The notes under the pieces are model-generated. The model did no database searches, was not told the origin of the DNA, and saw only the letters and a program-made list of their open reading frames with translations. Position numbers and translations under genes: made by a program. This document shows, one piece after another, positions 52,587 to 61,452 of a stretch of DNA of 64,000 nucleotides (the stretch's first letter is position 1; each line of letters opens with the position of its first letter). Where the stretch lies: positions 2,914,001-2,978,000 of the forward strand of contig NZ_AP018437.1 in NCBI RefSeq assembly GCF_003966975.1. Reading direction: 5' to 3'. The stretch is from Pelolinea submarina (GTDB taxonomy: Bacteria; Chloroflexota; Anaerolineae; Anaerolineales; Anaerolineaceae).

Positions 52587-54536
52587 ATGACAGCGACTGA
52601 AATTAAACCCGGTAAACTCAATAAGAAAGCAATCCTCGAAATCCTGCAGAGCCAGGATGATTGGGTTACCGCCACCTTTCTATCGGAGATCTTCCATACC
52701 ACTCCACGTACCATCCGCAATCACGTGGCCCGCATCAACCACGAATATGCTGCTGAATTGATCACTTCCAGTTACAAGGGTTACCGGCTCAACCACGAAG
52801 CTATGGAAAAAGTGGATGAGGAGGCGCACAAATCTCCCTCCAGCCGCCCGCTTTTCATCATTCGCAAGTTGATCAATTCACAAAATGAAAGTGATTTTTA
52901 CGACCTTGCGGATGAGTTGTTCATCAGCGAATCCACGCTGTACAACGACCTGAAGCAGTCTCGTGAAATTCTGGCGGGTTTTTCCTTGGAAATCGAGCGA
53001 ACCGAGAACAACATTTTCATCAAAGGCAACGAGCGGGATAAGCGAAAATTGATCTACTACCTCTTGTCGATCGAAAATGACAACAACTTCGTCGCGTTCG
53101 CCGAAAATGGGTTGTCGCTGGAAATCAACCAACAACAGGACCTGCGTAACAGCGTCATGCAGGTCTTCAAGGACCACAATTTTCATCTCAACGATTTCGG
53201 GTTAAACAACCTGCTGCTGCACGTGCTGGTCATCGTTGACCGCATAAAAAAGGGTAAACAAATCGCGGAAAACATTCCTCAGAATAAGATCGAAGATTCC
53301 ACTTTCTACCAAATCGCCAACGAGGTAAAAGACCTGATCGAGGCACAGTACAGCATCCACATTTCCAGCGCGGAACTGTATTACCTGACGTTGATCATCG
53401 CCAGCAACAGCAACCCGCAGAATTATTCACTGGTAACAACCGAAAACATAGGCGATTTCATCGACGATCATTTCATCACGCTCACCCGGAAGGCTGTCAG
53501 GAAATTAGAAGAAATTTACTACCTGGAACCCTTCGAAGATACTTTCATCGTGAACTTCACTATTCACATTGACAACATGATCCAGCGGGCACACAACAAA
53601 TTGACGATGAAAAACCCCCTGACCATCAACATCAAGACTTCCTACCCGCTGATCTATGACATGGCGGTCTTCCTGGCAGGCGACATCGGTAATACCGAGA
53701 ACATCACCATCAGCGAAGATGAGATCACTTTTATCGCCTTCTATATCGGTGCTTATCTGGAGAAGAAGAAAGGCAAAGCCGACTTGGTCACCTGTACGTT
53801 TGTGTATGCGCAGTACCATAACCTGCACCAGATCGCCCTGACCCACCTGAAGGAAGCGTTTAAACACGAAATTGCATTCACCCGTATCGTATCGGTCAAC
53901 GAAGTCAATAAAGCCGAGATCGACAGCGATATCGTCATTTCCACCGTCGATTTTCCGCTCAAAACAGCAGCCAAAGCTATCCAGATCAACATCTTTCCCA
54001 CCAACCAAGATATCGAATCCATCCGCAAAGAGGTCAACGCCATTAAACAACAGCGCAAACAGGTAGCAGTGGTGCAAAACATCAAACGCTTTATCGGCAA
54101 GGAGCTGTTCCGCAGGGAGTTCTACGCGGAAAATGAATTCGCGATGATCAAAGCCCTTTCGGCCGAATGTGAACGGCTGGGCCTCTGTAAGAACACTTTC
54201 GTGAATGAAGTGATCGAACGCGAAAACCTGTCCTCCACTTCGTTCAGTAATTTCGTTGCGGTCCCGCATTCACTCAACCACAACGCGGTACGCTCTTTCA
54301 TGTCGGTGGTCATCAACGCGCAGGGGATGCAGTGGGGCGAGAATAGCGTCAACATCATCATCCTGATCGGGATAGCCAAGGAAGACCGTTCCATCTTCCG
54401 AGAGATTTTCAATGATCTGATCATCATACTGTGCGAACCGATCTACGTGAACCAGATCATCAAATGCAAGGATTACGACAGCTTCATCGAGACCATCACT
54501 CCCATGCTGGCCAAACAGGCTACCGAGCGCGAGTAG
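52587..54536 (+). CDS. PRD-containing PTS regulator (BglG/LicR/MtlR type)
   Basis: 649 residues. Domain order: N-terminal HTH (about 10-50; ILEILQSQDDWVTATFLSEI) and a second HTH (about 85-130), PRD1 (about 180-285; LNNLLLHVLVIVDR), PRD2 (about 295-400; NFTIHIDNMIQRAHN), an EIIB-GAT-like domain (about 405-500) and an EIIA-type-2 domain (about 510-645) with FVAVPHSLN holding the phospho-His. With two N-terminal HTH units it should be a DNA-binding activator like LicR or MtlR rather than an RNA antiterminator. Phosphorylation by HPr and the EIIB of the operon would set its activity. Extended -10 (TG-C-TATACT) 7 bases before ATG; no Shine-Dalgarno site. Confidence 0.9.
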   Translation: MTATEIKPGKLNKKAILEILQSQDDWVTATFLSEIFHTTPRTIRNHVARINHEYAAELITSSYKGYRLNHEAMEKVDEEAHKSPSSRPLFIIRKLINSQNESDFYDLADELFISESTLYNDLKQSREILAGFSLEIERTENNIFIKGNERDKRKLIYYLLSIENDNNFVAFAENGLSLEINQQQDLRNSVMQVFKDHNFHLNDFGLNNLLLHVLVIVDRIKKGKQIAENIPQNKIEDSTFYQIANEVKDLIEAQYSIHISSAELYYLTLIIASNSNPQNYSLVTTENIGDFIDDHFITLTRKAVRKLEEIYYLEPFEDTFIVNFTIHIDNMIQRAHNKLTMKNPLTINIKTSYPLIYDMAVFLAGDIGNTENITISEDEITFIAFYIGAYLEKKKGKADLVTCTFVYAQYHNLHQIALTHLKEAFKHEIAFTRIVSVNEVNKAEIDSDIVISTVDFPLKTAAKAIQINIFPTNQDIESIRKEVNAIKQQRKQVAVVQNIKRFIGKELFRREFYAENEFAMIKALSAECERLGLCKNTFVNEVIERENLSSTSFSNFVAVPHSLNHNAVRSFMSVVINAQGMQWGENSVNIIILIGIAKEDRSIFREIFNDLIIILCEPIYVNQIIKCKDYDSFIETITPMLAKQATERE

Positions 54537-54657
54537 GTTGAGCCTGATACCAACCCTTTAATCCATCTTTGACTTCCCCAAACCATTTTTAATATAACCT
54601 TTACCCTTCTAAAAGCGGGGTTTGGGTTATGATAGACGCTGATTGCGAGGTATCCAA

Positions 54658-55353
54658 ATGAACAAGACAGACAAAGAATTTTTAGATTATTTAGATCAAT
54701 GGCTGGCTAATTTGCCGGCTATTTCACAGGATGAAGTGTTCAGCAGCCCCAGCCAGAGCGCCATTTTATCGGTGGACATTACCAATGGCTTTTGTAAAGC
54801 CGGCAGCCTGTCCAGCCCGCGCGTGGCGGCCATCATCCCGCCCATTGTCGACCTGCTGCAGCATGGCTGGAAAGCCGGATTGCGCAATATCGCCTTGATC
54901 CAGGACTGCCACACGCCGGACGCGCTGGAATTTCAGGCTTTCGCTCAGCATGCCATCTGCGGCTCGGAAGAAGCGGACACAGTGGAAGAAATTAAAGCAC
55001 TGCCGTTCTATTCCGAATTGAAGTTAATTCATAAAAACTCCATCGATTCGCAGGAAAACACCGTATTGGACAGCTGGATCGCGGAACGGCCGGAGGTGCA
55101 TACTTTCGTGGTTGTGGGCGACTGCACGGACATTTGCACCTACCTGCTGGCTATCCATCTGCGCGCCAAGGCCAACGCTTACCATCTGCCCTGGCGTGTG
55201 ATTGTGCCGGAAAATTGCGTAGCCACCTACGATCTGCCACTGGCGTTAGCACGCCAAATCGGCGCCACACCCCACCCGGGAGATTTCTTGCATAAAGTTT
55301 TCCTGTATCAAATGGCGCTGAATGGTATCGAGGTGGTAAAGATCATCGAGTAG
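54658..55353 (+). CDS. Isochorismatase/nicotinamidase-like cysteine hydrolase
   Basis: 231 residues from ATG 54658 (GAGG 8 bases before; a TTG 15 bases earlier is rejected). Cysteine hydrolase superfamily: Asp in ILSVDITNGFCKAG (about 35-48), Lys in LIHKNSIDS, and the nucleophile Cys in VVVGDCTDICTYLLAIHL (about 160-177). These form the D-K-C triad of nicotinamidases and isochorismatases. Substrate unknown; nicotinamide is possible. Single gene. Confidence 0.85.
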   Translation: MNKTDKEFLDYLDQWLANLPAISQDEVFSSPSQSAILSVDITNGFCKAGSLSSPRVAAIIPPIVDLLQHGWKAGLRNIALIQDCHTPDALEFQAFAQHAICGSEEADTVEEIKALPFYSELKLIHKNSIDSQENTVLDSWIAERPEVHTFVVVGDCTDICTYLLAIHLRAKANAYHLPWRVIVPENCVATYDLPLALARQIGATPHPGDFLHKVFLYQMALNGIEVVKIIE

Positions 55354-55394
55354 TATTTTGTCACGGATGGACACGGATATGTCTCAAAGACAAT

Positions 55395-55420
55395 CGCAGG
55401 CAAAATTACTTGCGCTACAT
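55395..55420. repeat. Short palindromic repeat unit (copy 2)
   Basis: CGCAGGCAAAATTACTTGCG then CTACAT, closely matching the unit at 24180-24207 including the shared CTACA tail. In an intergenic gap between the hydrolase and the thioesterase. Confidence 0.55.
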
Positions 55421-55546
55421 GGAATTTGCCAATTTGTGTACATTAGTGGAAAATATTGCACCTTATTTAATTTTTCGGGGTTAACCCGTTGACGAATTTG
55501 ATTCCAAATTCAGGTTAACACTCATTTTTCATTACGGAGGCAATTC

Positions 55547-56035
55547 ATGACAGAAAAAACGCCCCAGCCTAATTCCAAAATGTGTTTTATTTGCGGTTTG
55601 GAAAATCCGGTAGGGTTGAAATTGCGCATTTTTGAAACGGAACCCGGTGTAGTCGAGACCACCTACACGGCGCCGGATCATTTTCAGAGCTATCCGGGAA
55701 TGCTGCACGGCGGCATCATTGCCACCATCATCGACGAAGTCAGCGGGCGCGCATTGATGGGCCCGGCAGATAACCCGCGTTTTATGTTCACGGCCAAAAT
55801 CGAGGTGATTTACCGCAAGAATGTCCCCACCGGTAAACCGCTAAAAATCATCGGAAAGATATTGGAAGACCGCGGTCACGGCGCAAAGGCCTGGGCCGGC
55901 ATTTATGACGCTGAGACGGACGAATTGCTGGCCGAAGGAAAGACCACCCTGGTGAATATTCCCAAAGGCCGCTTCGAGTTATCCAACCTGGATGATATGG
56001 GTTGGAAAGTCTATCCGGATGAAGCCTTTGAATAA
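55547..56035 (+). CDS. PaaI-type hotdog-fold thioesterase
   Basis: 162 residues. Hotdog fold with YPGMLHGGIIATIIDEVSG (the HGG-x-x-x-x-x-x-D/E active-site helix of PaaI-like acyl-CoA thioesterases). The N-terminus carries MCFICGLENPVGL, a short C-x2-C start common in this subgroup. Hydrolyses an acyl- or aryl-CoA. GGAGG 8 bases before ATG. Confidence 0.9.
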   Translation: MTEKTPQPNSKMCFICGLENPVGLKLRIFETEPGVVETTYTAPDHFQSYPGMLHGGIIATIIDEVSGRALMGPADNPRFMFTAKIEVIYRKNVPTGKPLKIIGKILEDRGHGAKAWAGIYDAETDELLAEGKTTLVNIPKGRFELSNLDDMGWKVYPDEAFE

Positions 56036-56123
56036 AAAAAACCGCACTTGAAGGTGCAGTCTTTTTCCCTTCGCCCCTGAATCTGTCCCCCAGGGAGAGG
56101 GAGTTTCTTTCTGAAGAATGATA

Positions 56124-56153
56124 AAAAATGTCCCGCCTGGTTTCAGGCGGGAC
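56124..56153 (-). terminator. Terminator for the 56172-57104 gene
   Basis: GTCCCGCCTG and CAGGCGGGAC (perfect 10 bp, loop GTTT / AAAC) followed on the - strand by ATTTTTT. Lies 18 bases after the stop. Confidence 0.88.
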
Positions 56154-56171
56154 TTCGCATTGTCGAGTTAA

Positions 56172-57104
56172 TTATTTAATCGTGGGATTTTTCCAGTAAC
56201 CGACATCATCCACATAAATGGTCAGGTCAGCGGTCTTATCCCGTTTGAGGTAGATGCCAAAGAAACCGGTAGAGTACATATTGTCCTTTACCTCGCCCAA
56301 TTTTTCGCCATTGGCATACATGACCAGGCGATCACCGACCGCCATAATGCCCAGGCGATTGGTCTGGTTACTGCCGGTTTTAATCAGGCTGCTTTCCGTC
56401 GGTTCCTGCAGGTAAGTCATTACGCCGCTGGCGCCGGTCATACCGTCCCAACTGCGCAGTGAATATTTACCTTTGCAATCAATGCCATAGAGATAACCGC
56501 GGTTATAGCCGGTGTTTTCAGGTACGCGGAAGATGATGCCATAGCTGTCCGCTCCGGAACACTCGCCGACTTTGATGGTAGCCTCGATATACGCATCGCC
56601 CAAAGCGCCTGTGGAAGCAATACGCCATGAGAATTTGTCCGAGAGGGCTGTGATCATCAGGGTTTCATTTTCGTAGGTGGCTGAGCTCAGGTCGGTACCC
56701 AAAGGCCAACTGCCTACAGTAGTCATTTTATCTTCCCAATCGGAATCGCCCAGGTAAACCTTGGGATCATACGATTCAGTCATACCCTTGGATTCGGCCG
56801 AGACTTCTTCCGTAGCCTCTTCGGTAGCCGTTACCTCCGCGGTAGCTTCCTCAGTCGTTTCCGTGGTGGGCTCTGCGGTTACTTCCTCGGTGGGTTCCGC
56901 AACAGGTTCCTCCGTGGCAGCGACCTCGGTTTCGGCGATCACTTTTTCTGTCGGTTGAGCTTCAGCGGTAGGCATTTCACTCAGGATTTCCACTACCCGT
57001 GTTTCCAGGTAGTCCTCACGTGCCTGTTTGAATTGCGGTACAACACTACAACCAACCAACAAACTCGCAATCAAAATTGAAAATAAAGCCAGTTTTTTAC
57101 TCAT
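56172..57104 (-). CDS. Lipoprotein with Thr/Glu-rich linker and laminin-G/DUF1080-like domain
   Basis: 310 residues. Signal peptide with lipobox LVGC; a helical stretch (QFKQAREDYLETRVVEIL), then about 60 residues of T/E/A/V repeats (TEEVTAEPTTETTEEAT). The C-terminal 180 residues form a jelly-roll of the 3-keto-disaccharide-hydrolase/LamG type (ENETLMITALSDKFSWRIAS, YGIIFRVPENTGYNRGYLYG). It probably binds carbohydrate outside the membrane. Start ATG 57104 has GGAG about 10 bases upstream; an earlier in-frame start adds 8 residues before the signal and is rejected. Confidence 0.82.
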   Translation of the reverse strand: MSKKLALFSILIASLLVGCSVVPQFKQAREDYLETRVVEILSEMPTAEAQPTEKVIAETEVAATEEPVAEPTEEVTAEPTTETTEEATAEVTATEEATEEVSAESKGMTESYDPKVYLGDSDWEDKMTTVGSWPLGTDLSSATYENETLMITALSDKFSWRIASTGALGDAYIEATIKVGECSGADSYGIIFRVPENTGYNRGYLYGIDCKGKYSLRSWDGMTGASGVMTYLQEPTESSLIKTGSNQTNRLGIMAVGDRLVMYANGEKLGEVKDNMYSTGFFGIYLKRDKTADLTIYVDDVGYWKNPTIK

Positions 57105-57134
57105 ATGCGTGTTCTCCTCTCTCCTCAATCAATA

Positions 57135-57620
57135 TTATGCTTTATATCCTATTTGACGCAAAAAGCTCTTGCGCCAATTTATATCCTCTTCGCCTTCAAT
57201 TCCCTTGGGGCATTCCCCATCCGCAACCCCCAATACCGCGCGACTCCCTTCCAAATCCGCAACCAGCACCTTGGCCGGATTTGCGGTTGCGCAGTAAATA
57301 TGACAAACTTCCGGTACCATCTTGATGCTGTTTAAAACGTTGACCGGGAAAAAACCTTCTCCTAAAAAGATAAAGAAACTATGTCCGGCTCCGACTTGCG
57401 TGGCGTTTTTCCTGGCCAGTTCTATCATTTCCTCATCCGTACCGGACCAGCGCACCAGGCATTTTCCCGACGCTTCACAAAAAGCCAGCCCGAATTTAAT
57501 GCCCGGGACAGTATTGACCAGTGCTTCATGGATATCTTCCACAGTTTTAATGAAGTGCGATTGCCCAAAGATAAAATTGACCTCTTCAGGCTTTTCTACG
57601 TTGATTGTTTTGATTTCCAT
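57135..57620 (-). CDS. Adenosine-specific kinase (DUF355 family)
   Basis: 161 residues. Matches the DUF355/adenosine-specific kinase family: NFIFGQSHFIKTVEDIHEAL, GIKFGLAFCEASGKCLVRW, GHSFFIFLGEGFFPVNVLN, and VADGECPKGIEGEED at the end. The family is known mostly from archaea and thermophilic bacteria; a structure from Pyrobaculum suggested adenosine binding. The biological reaction is not well proven. AGAGAG precedes ATG. It ends 30 bases before the lipoprotein gene starts, so the two may be co-transcribed. Confidence 0.9.
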   Translation of the reverse strand: MEIKTINVEKPEEVNFIFGQSHFIKTVEDIHEALVNTVPGIKFGLAFCEASGKCLVRWSGTDEEMIELARKNATQVGAGHSFFIFLGEGFFPVNVLNSIKMVPEVCHIYCATANPAKVLVADLEGSRAVLGVADGECPKGIEGEEDINWRKSFLRQIGYKA

Positions 57621-57683
57621 ATTCTCTCTCTAAAATTATACATTTTTATTTTAAATCTGTTAGTCCTAAATCGATAATGCAAA

Positions 57684-58673
57684 TCAACGAATCGAAGGTA
57701 GGGAATTCTGCAGCGAACCCAGGCCGCGATTGATATCGGGCAGTTGGCCGCCGGCAAAATTGCGCGTCAGGCCATTGACCGCATCCGAAAGGCCGGCCAG
57801 GTCGCCGCCGCCGAAATGGGAAAGGCTGGCAGCCGCATTGGCACCTAACTGGCTGATTGTGTTCAGCTCATCCAGGCTGAAACGTCCATCGCTGACCGCG
57901 TTCTGCATGGATTGAATGTACTCCTTCACCTGCGAAACAGCCCCGGCCCTTGTTTCGGCAATATCATTTGGCAGAACCGCTAAGGCTTGATTAATCAGGG
58001 AATCCGTTTCCTGCGTACGGATATCCCGCCAACCCGGCAAGCGCTCCTGAATCTCACCCGCGTGCTGGGCAGCCTGCTGGCCCAATTCCTGTAAGTTTTC
58101 GATAGTCTGTTGGGCAATTTCACCCCCCTGCGCCAGGGTTTGGGAAATATCGTCCAGAACGGTCAGGACTTCCGCAGCAGATTCCTCAATATACTGGAGC
58201 TGTGCCTCAATATCTTCCAATTCAGAAATGGTCAGATCAAACAACTCGGCGTAAAGATCGTAATAATCCTCAGCCAAAGCTAAAGCCTGCTCGGCTTCGT
58301 CGATGGCTAAATAATAAAGATAATAAAGGTCTTCCAGTTCATCCTGGGTAATTTCACCATCAGAAGAAGCACTATCGGATGCATCGCTGGCCTGATCGGC
58401 CGCGCTTACAGCTTCGTCCACCGAATCTTCCACGGACTGGGCCAATTCCTCCTCTGAGAGTTCTTCCAGCGGTACAAGCGTCGGCGTGGGCATGGCCGTC
58501 AGGGTAGCCGCAACGGCTTCATTCACCTGCGACTGCACACCAGCTTGGGCGGCTTGCGTGCCTTGAATACCGGCTTGCACGGTAGCGTCCACATCCACCT
58601 GATTTGACCCGCTGCAGCCCGCCAGACTGACAAGAACCAATACCGCTGCCAATATCGCCGAAATCTGTTTCAT
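57684..58673 (-). CDS. Helical lipoprotein with EF-hand-like loops, function unknown
   Basis: 329 residues. Lipobox LAGC (Cys about residue 20). Residues about 60-330 are mainly helical and coiled-coil-prone (LAIDEAEQALALAEDYYDLY, ISELEDIEAQLQYIEES). Two stretches resemble EF-hand or dockerin loops: SSDGEITQDELEDL (about 104) and SDGRFSLDELNTI (about 265), each with D-G-x-I/F-x-x-D-E. The C-terminus is Gly-rich. I do not know the family; a Ca2+-binding cell-surface role is possible. GGAG is 9-10 bases before ATG. Confidence 0.7.
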   Translation of the reverse strand: MKQISAILAAVLVLVSLAGCSGSNQVDVDATVQAGIQGTQAAQAGVQSQVNEAVAATLTAMPTPTLVPLEELSEEELAQSVEDSVDEAVSAADQASDASDSASSDGEITQDELEDLYYLYYLAIDEAEQALALAEDYYDLYAELFDLTISELEDIEAQLQYIEESAAEVLTVLDDISQTLAQGGEIAQQTIENLQELGQQAAQHAGEIQERLPGWRDIRTQETDSLINQALAVLPNDIAETRAGAVSQVKEYIQSMQNAVSDGRFSLDELNTISQLGANAAASLSHFGGGDLAGLSDAVNGLTRNFAGGQLPDINRGLGSLQNSLPSIR

Positions 58674-58793
58674 TATTTTTCTCCATCCTAAAAATTAATA
58701 AGGATAACAATATTATTTTATAGTATTTTTGTCCGATTCGTCCGACCACCATAAGGTAAAATAAATCACCTGAATTGAAAGGATTACTCCCGA

Positions 58794-59711
58794 TTGTTTG
58801 AATTGTATTTTTTGGGTACTTCGGCGTCTGCACCTTCGGTGCAACGCGGATTACCCGCTCAAATTGTTATCCATAATGAATACCGCTTTCTGGTCGATTG
58901 CGGCGAAGGCACGCAGCGCCAAATTCTGCGCTCCAGATTAGGTTTCCGCAAAATCAACCGTCTACTGGTAACACACAGCCACCTGGACCATATTCTGGGT
59001 ATCGGCGGGCTGGTTTCTACTTTTTTACGTTGGGAAGCGATGGAGGATTTGGAAATTTACGCCGGCAAGACCGCGCTGGAACGTATTGAAGATTTGTTGT
59101 TCCGGGTGGTAATTCGCGGCGCTAAAGCTCCCTTTCCAATTAAACTAATTCCTATAAGTGAAGGGGTCATTATCGAAGAAAAAGGCCTCAAAATCAAAGC
59201 TTTCCCGGTCAACCACCGCGGTCCGGATTGCTTTGGTTTTTCTTTTGAGGAAGAAGGCAAACGGCCCTTCCTGGCTGAAAAAGCGGAAGCTCTGCAAATT
59301 CCGCAAGGGCCTTGGCGGCGCGACCTGGTCAACGGGCAAAGCACCACTTTGCCGGACGGGCGTGTGATCGACCCTGAACAGGTATTGGGCGAATATGAAA
59401 CCGGCACAAAATTCGTCATCGTGGGCGACACCAGCGAAACAGCTTCGCTGCTGGAGCACTGCCGGAAAGCGGACGGGCTGGTGATCGAAGGTACTTACCT
59501 GCAAACCGAAGTGGAAATGGCCAGGCAATTCTCGCACCTGACCGCCCAGGACGCGGCTTTATTAGCCAAAGAAGCCGAAGTCAAGCAGCTTTACATCACA
59601 CACATATCGCGGCGCTATCGCGATAAGGATGTCGAGAAAGAAGCACAAAGCACCTTTCCCAACAGTACCGTGGTGCACGACTTTGACTCTTTCATGATCA
59701 AACACGACTGA
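58794..59711 (+). CDS. rnz: Ribonuclease Z (tRNA 3' endonuclease)
   Basis: 305-residue metallo-beta-lactamase fold nuclease that trims the 3' ends of tRNA precursors. The start LYFLGTSASAPSVQRG, metal motif THSHLDHILGIGGL (HxHxDH), VVIRGAKAPF and VGDTSETASL fit RNase Z; the last metal His is in QFSHLTAQDAA and THISRRY. It starts with TTG, with AAGGA upstream. The five tRNA-processing activities it would serve include the window's tRNA genes, none of which encode CCA. Confidence 0.92.
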   Translation: MFELYFLGTSASAPSVQRGLPAQIVIHNEYRFLVDCGEGTQRQILRSRLGFRKINRLLVTHSHLDHILGIGGLVSTFLRWEAMEDLEIYAGKTALERIEDLLFRVVIRGAKAPFPIKLIPISEGVIIEEKGLKIKAFPVNHRGPDCFGFSFEEEGKRPFLAEKAEALQIPQGPWRRDLVNGQSTTLPDGRVIDPEQVLGEYETGTKFVIVGDTSETASLLEHCRKADGLVIEGTYLQTEVEMARQFSHLTAQDAALLAKEAEVKQLYITHISRRYRDKDVEKEAQSTFPNSTVVHDFDSFMIKHD

Positions 59712-59780
59712 TGTCAGCGGTTCTTACATAATTATTATCAAATACTTTTATAGATAGTGTAGAATGTCACCAATGGCAAT

Positions 59781-59809
59781 TTGACATGCTTTTCAACCTA
59801 TGTTATAAG
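59781..59809 (+). promoter_or_regulatory. Promoter of the metK riboswitch transcript
   Basis: TTGACA (59781-59786), 17 bases, TATAAG (59804-59809) with TG-T before it (extended -10). The start near 59816 is 28 bases before the SAM aptamer. Confidence 0.85.
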
Positions 59810-59843
59810 TTTGTCCATTAACAACTTAGAGCCCCAGATGGTT

Positions 59844-60020
59844 CTCTTATCCAGAGAGGTGGAGGGATCGGCCCTGTGAAACCTCGGCAACCTGGCAGCA
59901 TGTGCTCAATGAGCACAGGCCAAAGGTGCCAATTCCGGCAGAAGGTAATTCTGGAAGATGAGAGGGACCGCAATCTTTATGTATGCGACTGCCCCTCCAA
60001 CCCAGAAGGGGCAGTTTTTC
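59844..60020 (+). promoter_or_regulatory. SAM-I (S-box) riboswitch controlling metK
   Basis: Aptamer 59844-59966: P1 CTCTTATC pairs with GATGAGAG; conserved core blocks AGAGGTGGAGGGA, GGCCCTGTGAAACC, CGGCAACC and AAGGTGCCAATTCC appear in order. The expression platform is a terminator ACTGCCCCT/AGGGGCAGT with TTTTT at 59988-60019, ending 29 bases before metK. At high SAM the terminator forms and metK is shut off. Confidence 0.95.
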
Positions 60021-60047
60021 TTTAACCTTGGAGGTAAACAAAAAACA

Positions 60048-61256
60048 ATGAGAACAATGATGGAATCAGAAAAATATCTATTCACATCCGAATCAGTGAC
60101 CGAAGGCCACCCTGATAAATTATGCGACCAGGTCAGCGATGCTGTTCTGGACGCTTGTCTGGCACAAGATCCGCGCTCACGCGTGGCTTGTGAATCCGCA
60201 ACCAAGACCGGTTTCGTTATGCTGCTGGGCGAGATCACTACGCAAGCTATCCTGAATTACGACCAGATCGTGCGCGACGCGGTCAAAGAAATCGGCTACG
60301 ACAACACCGATAAGGGCTTTGACTACCAGACCTGTGCCGTGATGGTGGCGCTGGCTAAACAATCCGGCGACATCGCCATGGGCGTGGATAAAGCGTTGGA
60401 AGCCAAAACCGGCAAGATGACCGACGCGGAAGTGGAAGCGATTGGCGCCGGCGACCAGGGTATGATGTTCGGTTATGCCTGCAACGAAACCCCTGTCCTG
60501 ATGCCGATGCCGATTTATCTGGCCCAAAAACTGACCCGCCGCCTGGCGGAAGTGCGCAAAAACGGCACCTTGCCCTGGCTGCGCCCGGACGGCAAGAGCC
60601 AGGTTACGGTTGAATATAACCACGGCAAACCCGTGCGTGTGGACACAGTCGTTATCAGCACTCAGCACGCACCGGATATTTCTCAAGAAGAAATCCGCAA
60701 GGCCATTATCGAGCACGTCATCAAGCCTATCATTCCGGCGGACATGCTGGACGCGGATACCATTTATCACATCAATCCCACCGGTCGTTTCGTTACCGGT
60801 GGCCCCATGGGCGATTCCGGAGTGACCGGCCGCAAGATCATCGTTGACACTTACGGCGGTATGGGCCGTCACGGCGGCGGCGCTTTCAGCGGCAAAGACC
60901 CGACAAAGGTAGACCGCTCGGCCGCTTATGCCGCTCGCTGGGCAGCCAAGAATGTGGTGGCAGCCGGCCTGGCCGACCGCTGTGAAATCCAGGTAGCTTA
61001 TGCCATCGGCGTTGCCGAACCTGTGAGCGTTTACGTTGAAACCTTCAACACCGGCAAGCTCCCGGATGCTGAAATCAGTAAACTGGTTCAGGAGCACTTT
61101 GACCTGCGCCCGGGCGCCATCATCCGCGACCTCGACCTGCGCCGCCCAATCTACCAAAAGGTAGCCGCATACGGCCACTTCGGACGCGATGACCTGGATC
61201 TGACCTGGGAACGCACCGACAAAGCTGAAGCGCTGAAAAAGGCAGCCGGCATCTAG
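60048..61256 (+). CDS. metK: S-adenosylmethionine synthetase
   Basis: 402 residues. [17 protein letters not shown] at the N-terminus, [12 protein letters not shown] near residue 125 and [19 protein letters not shown] near residue 280 are MetK signatures. Makes S-adenosylmethionine from methionine and ATP. Start ATG 60048 has GGAGG 13 bases upstream; two ATG codons 9 and 12 bases later are alternatives. Negative feedback through the upstream SAM-I riboswitch. An intrinsic terminator follows. Confidence 0.96.
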   Translation: MRTMMESEKYLFTSESVTEGHPDKLCDQVSDAVLDACLAQDPRSRVACESATKTGFVMLLGEITTQAILNYDQIVRDAVKEIGYDNTDKGFDYQTCAVMVALAKQSGDIAMGVDKALEAKTGKMTDAEVEAIGAGDQGMMFGYACNETPVLMPMPIYLAQKLTRRLAEVRKNGTLPWLRPDGKSQVTVEYNHGKPVRVDTVVISTQHAPDISQEEIRKAIIEHVIKPIIPADMLDADTIYHINPTGRFVTGGPMGDSGVTGRKIIVDTYGGMGRHGGGAFSGKDPTKVDRSAAYAARWAAKNVVAAGLADRCEIQVAYAIGVAEPVSVYVETFNTGKLPDAEISKLVQEHFDLRPGAIIRDLDLRRPIYQKVAAYGHFGRDDLDLTWERTDKAEALKKAAGI

Positions 61257-61276
61257 AGAAAATTAATACAAAACTA

Positions 61277-61308
61277 AGAAGACCCCTGGCTTGTAGAAGG
61301 GGTCTTTT
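61277..61308 (+). terminator. Terminator after metK
   Basis: AAGAAGACCCC pairs with GGGGTCTTTTT around TGGCTTGTAGAA. Confidence 0.85.
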
Positions 61309-61381
61309 TGGTTAACCCCTCTCTGCCTCCCCTTCTTTTCTCCCATTCAAACATTGCTTGAATGAGGAGAATACGTTAATA

Positions 61382-61412
61382 AAAAACCGCCTAAACAATT
61401 CAGGCGGTTTAA
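61382..61412 (-). terminator. Terminator after ftsK
   Basis: AAACCGCCT/AGGCGGTTT around a 9-base loop; on the - strand it is followed by TTTTATT, 40 bases after the ftsK stop. Confidence 0.85.
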
Positions 61413-61452
61413 TCTATCTTTACATATAAAACTTGAATCAAAGCGTTTTTTT

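Noticed and set aside
55364-55400. CACGGATGGACACGGATA-like phrase as a functional site
   Set aside because: Looks like a common degenerate intergenic phrase; only one copy here and no structure.
60177-61178. 333-codon open frame on the - strand inside metK
   Set aside because: Antisense to a clear metK gene and His-rich in a way that mirrors its codons; no motif.
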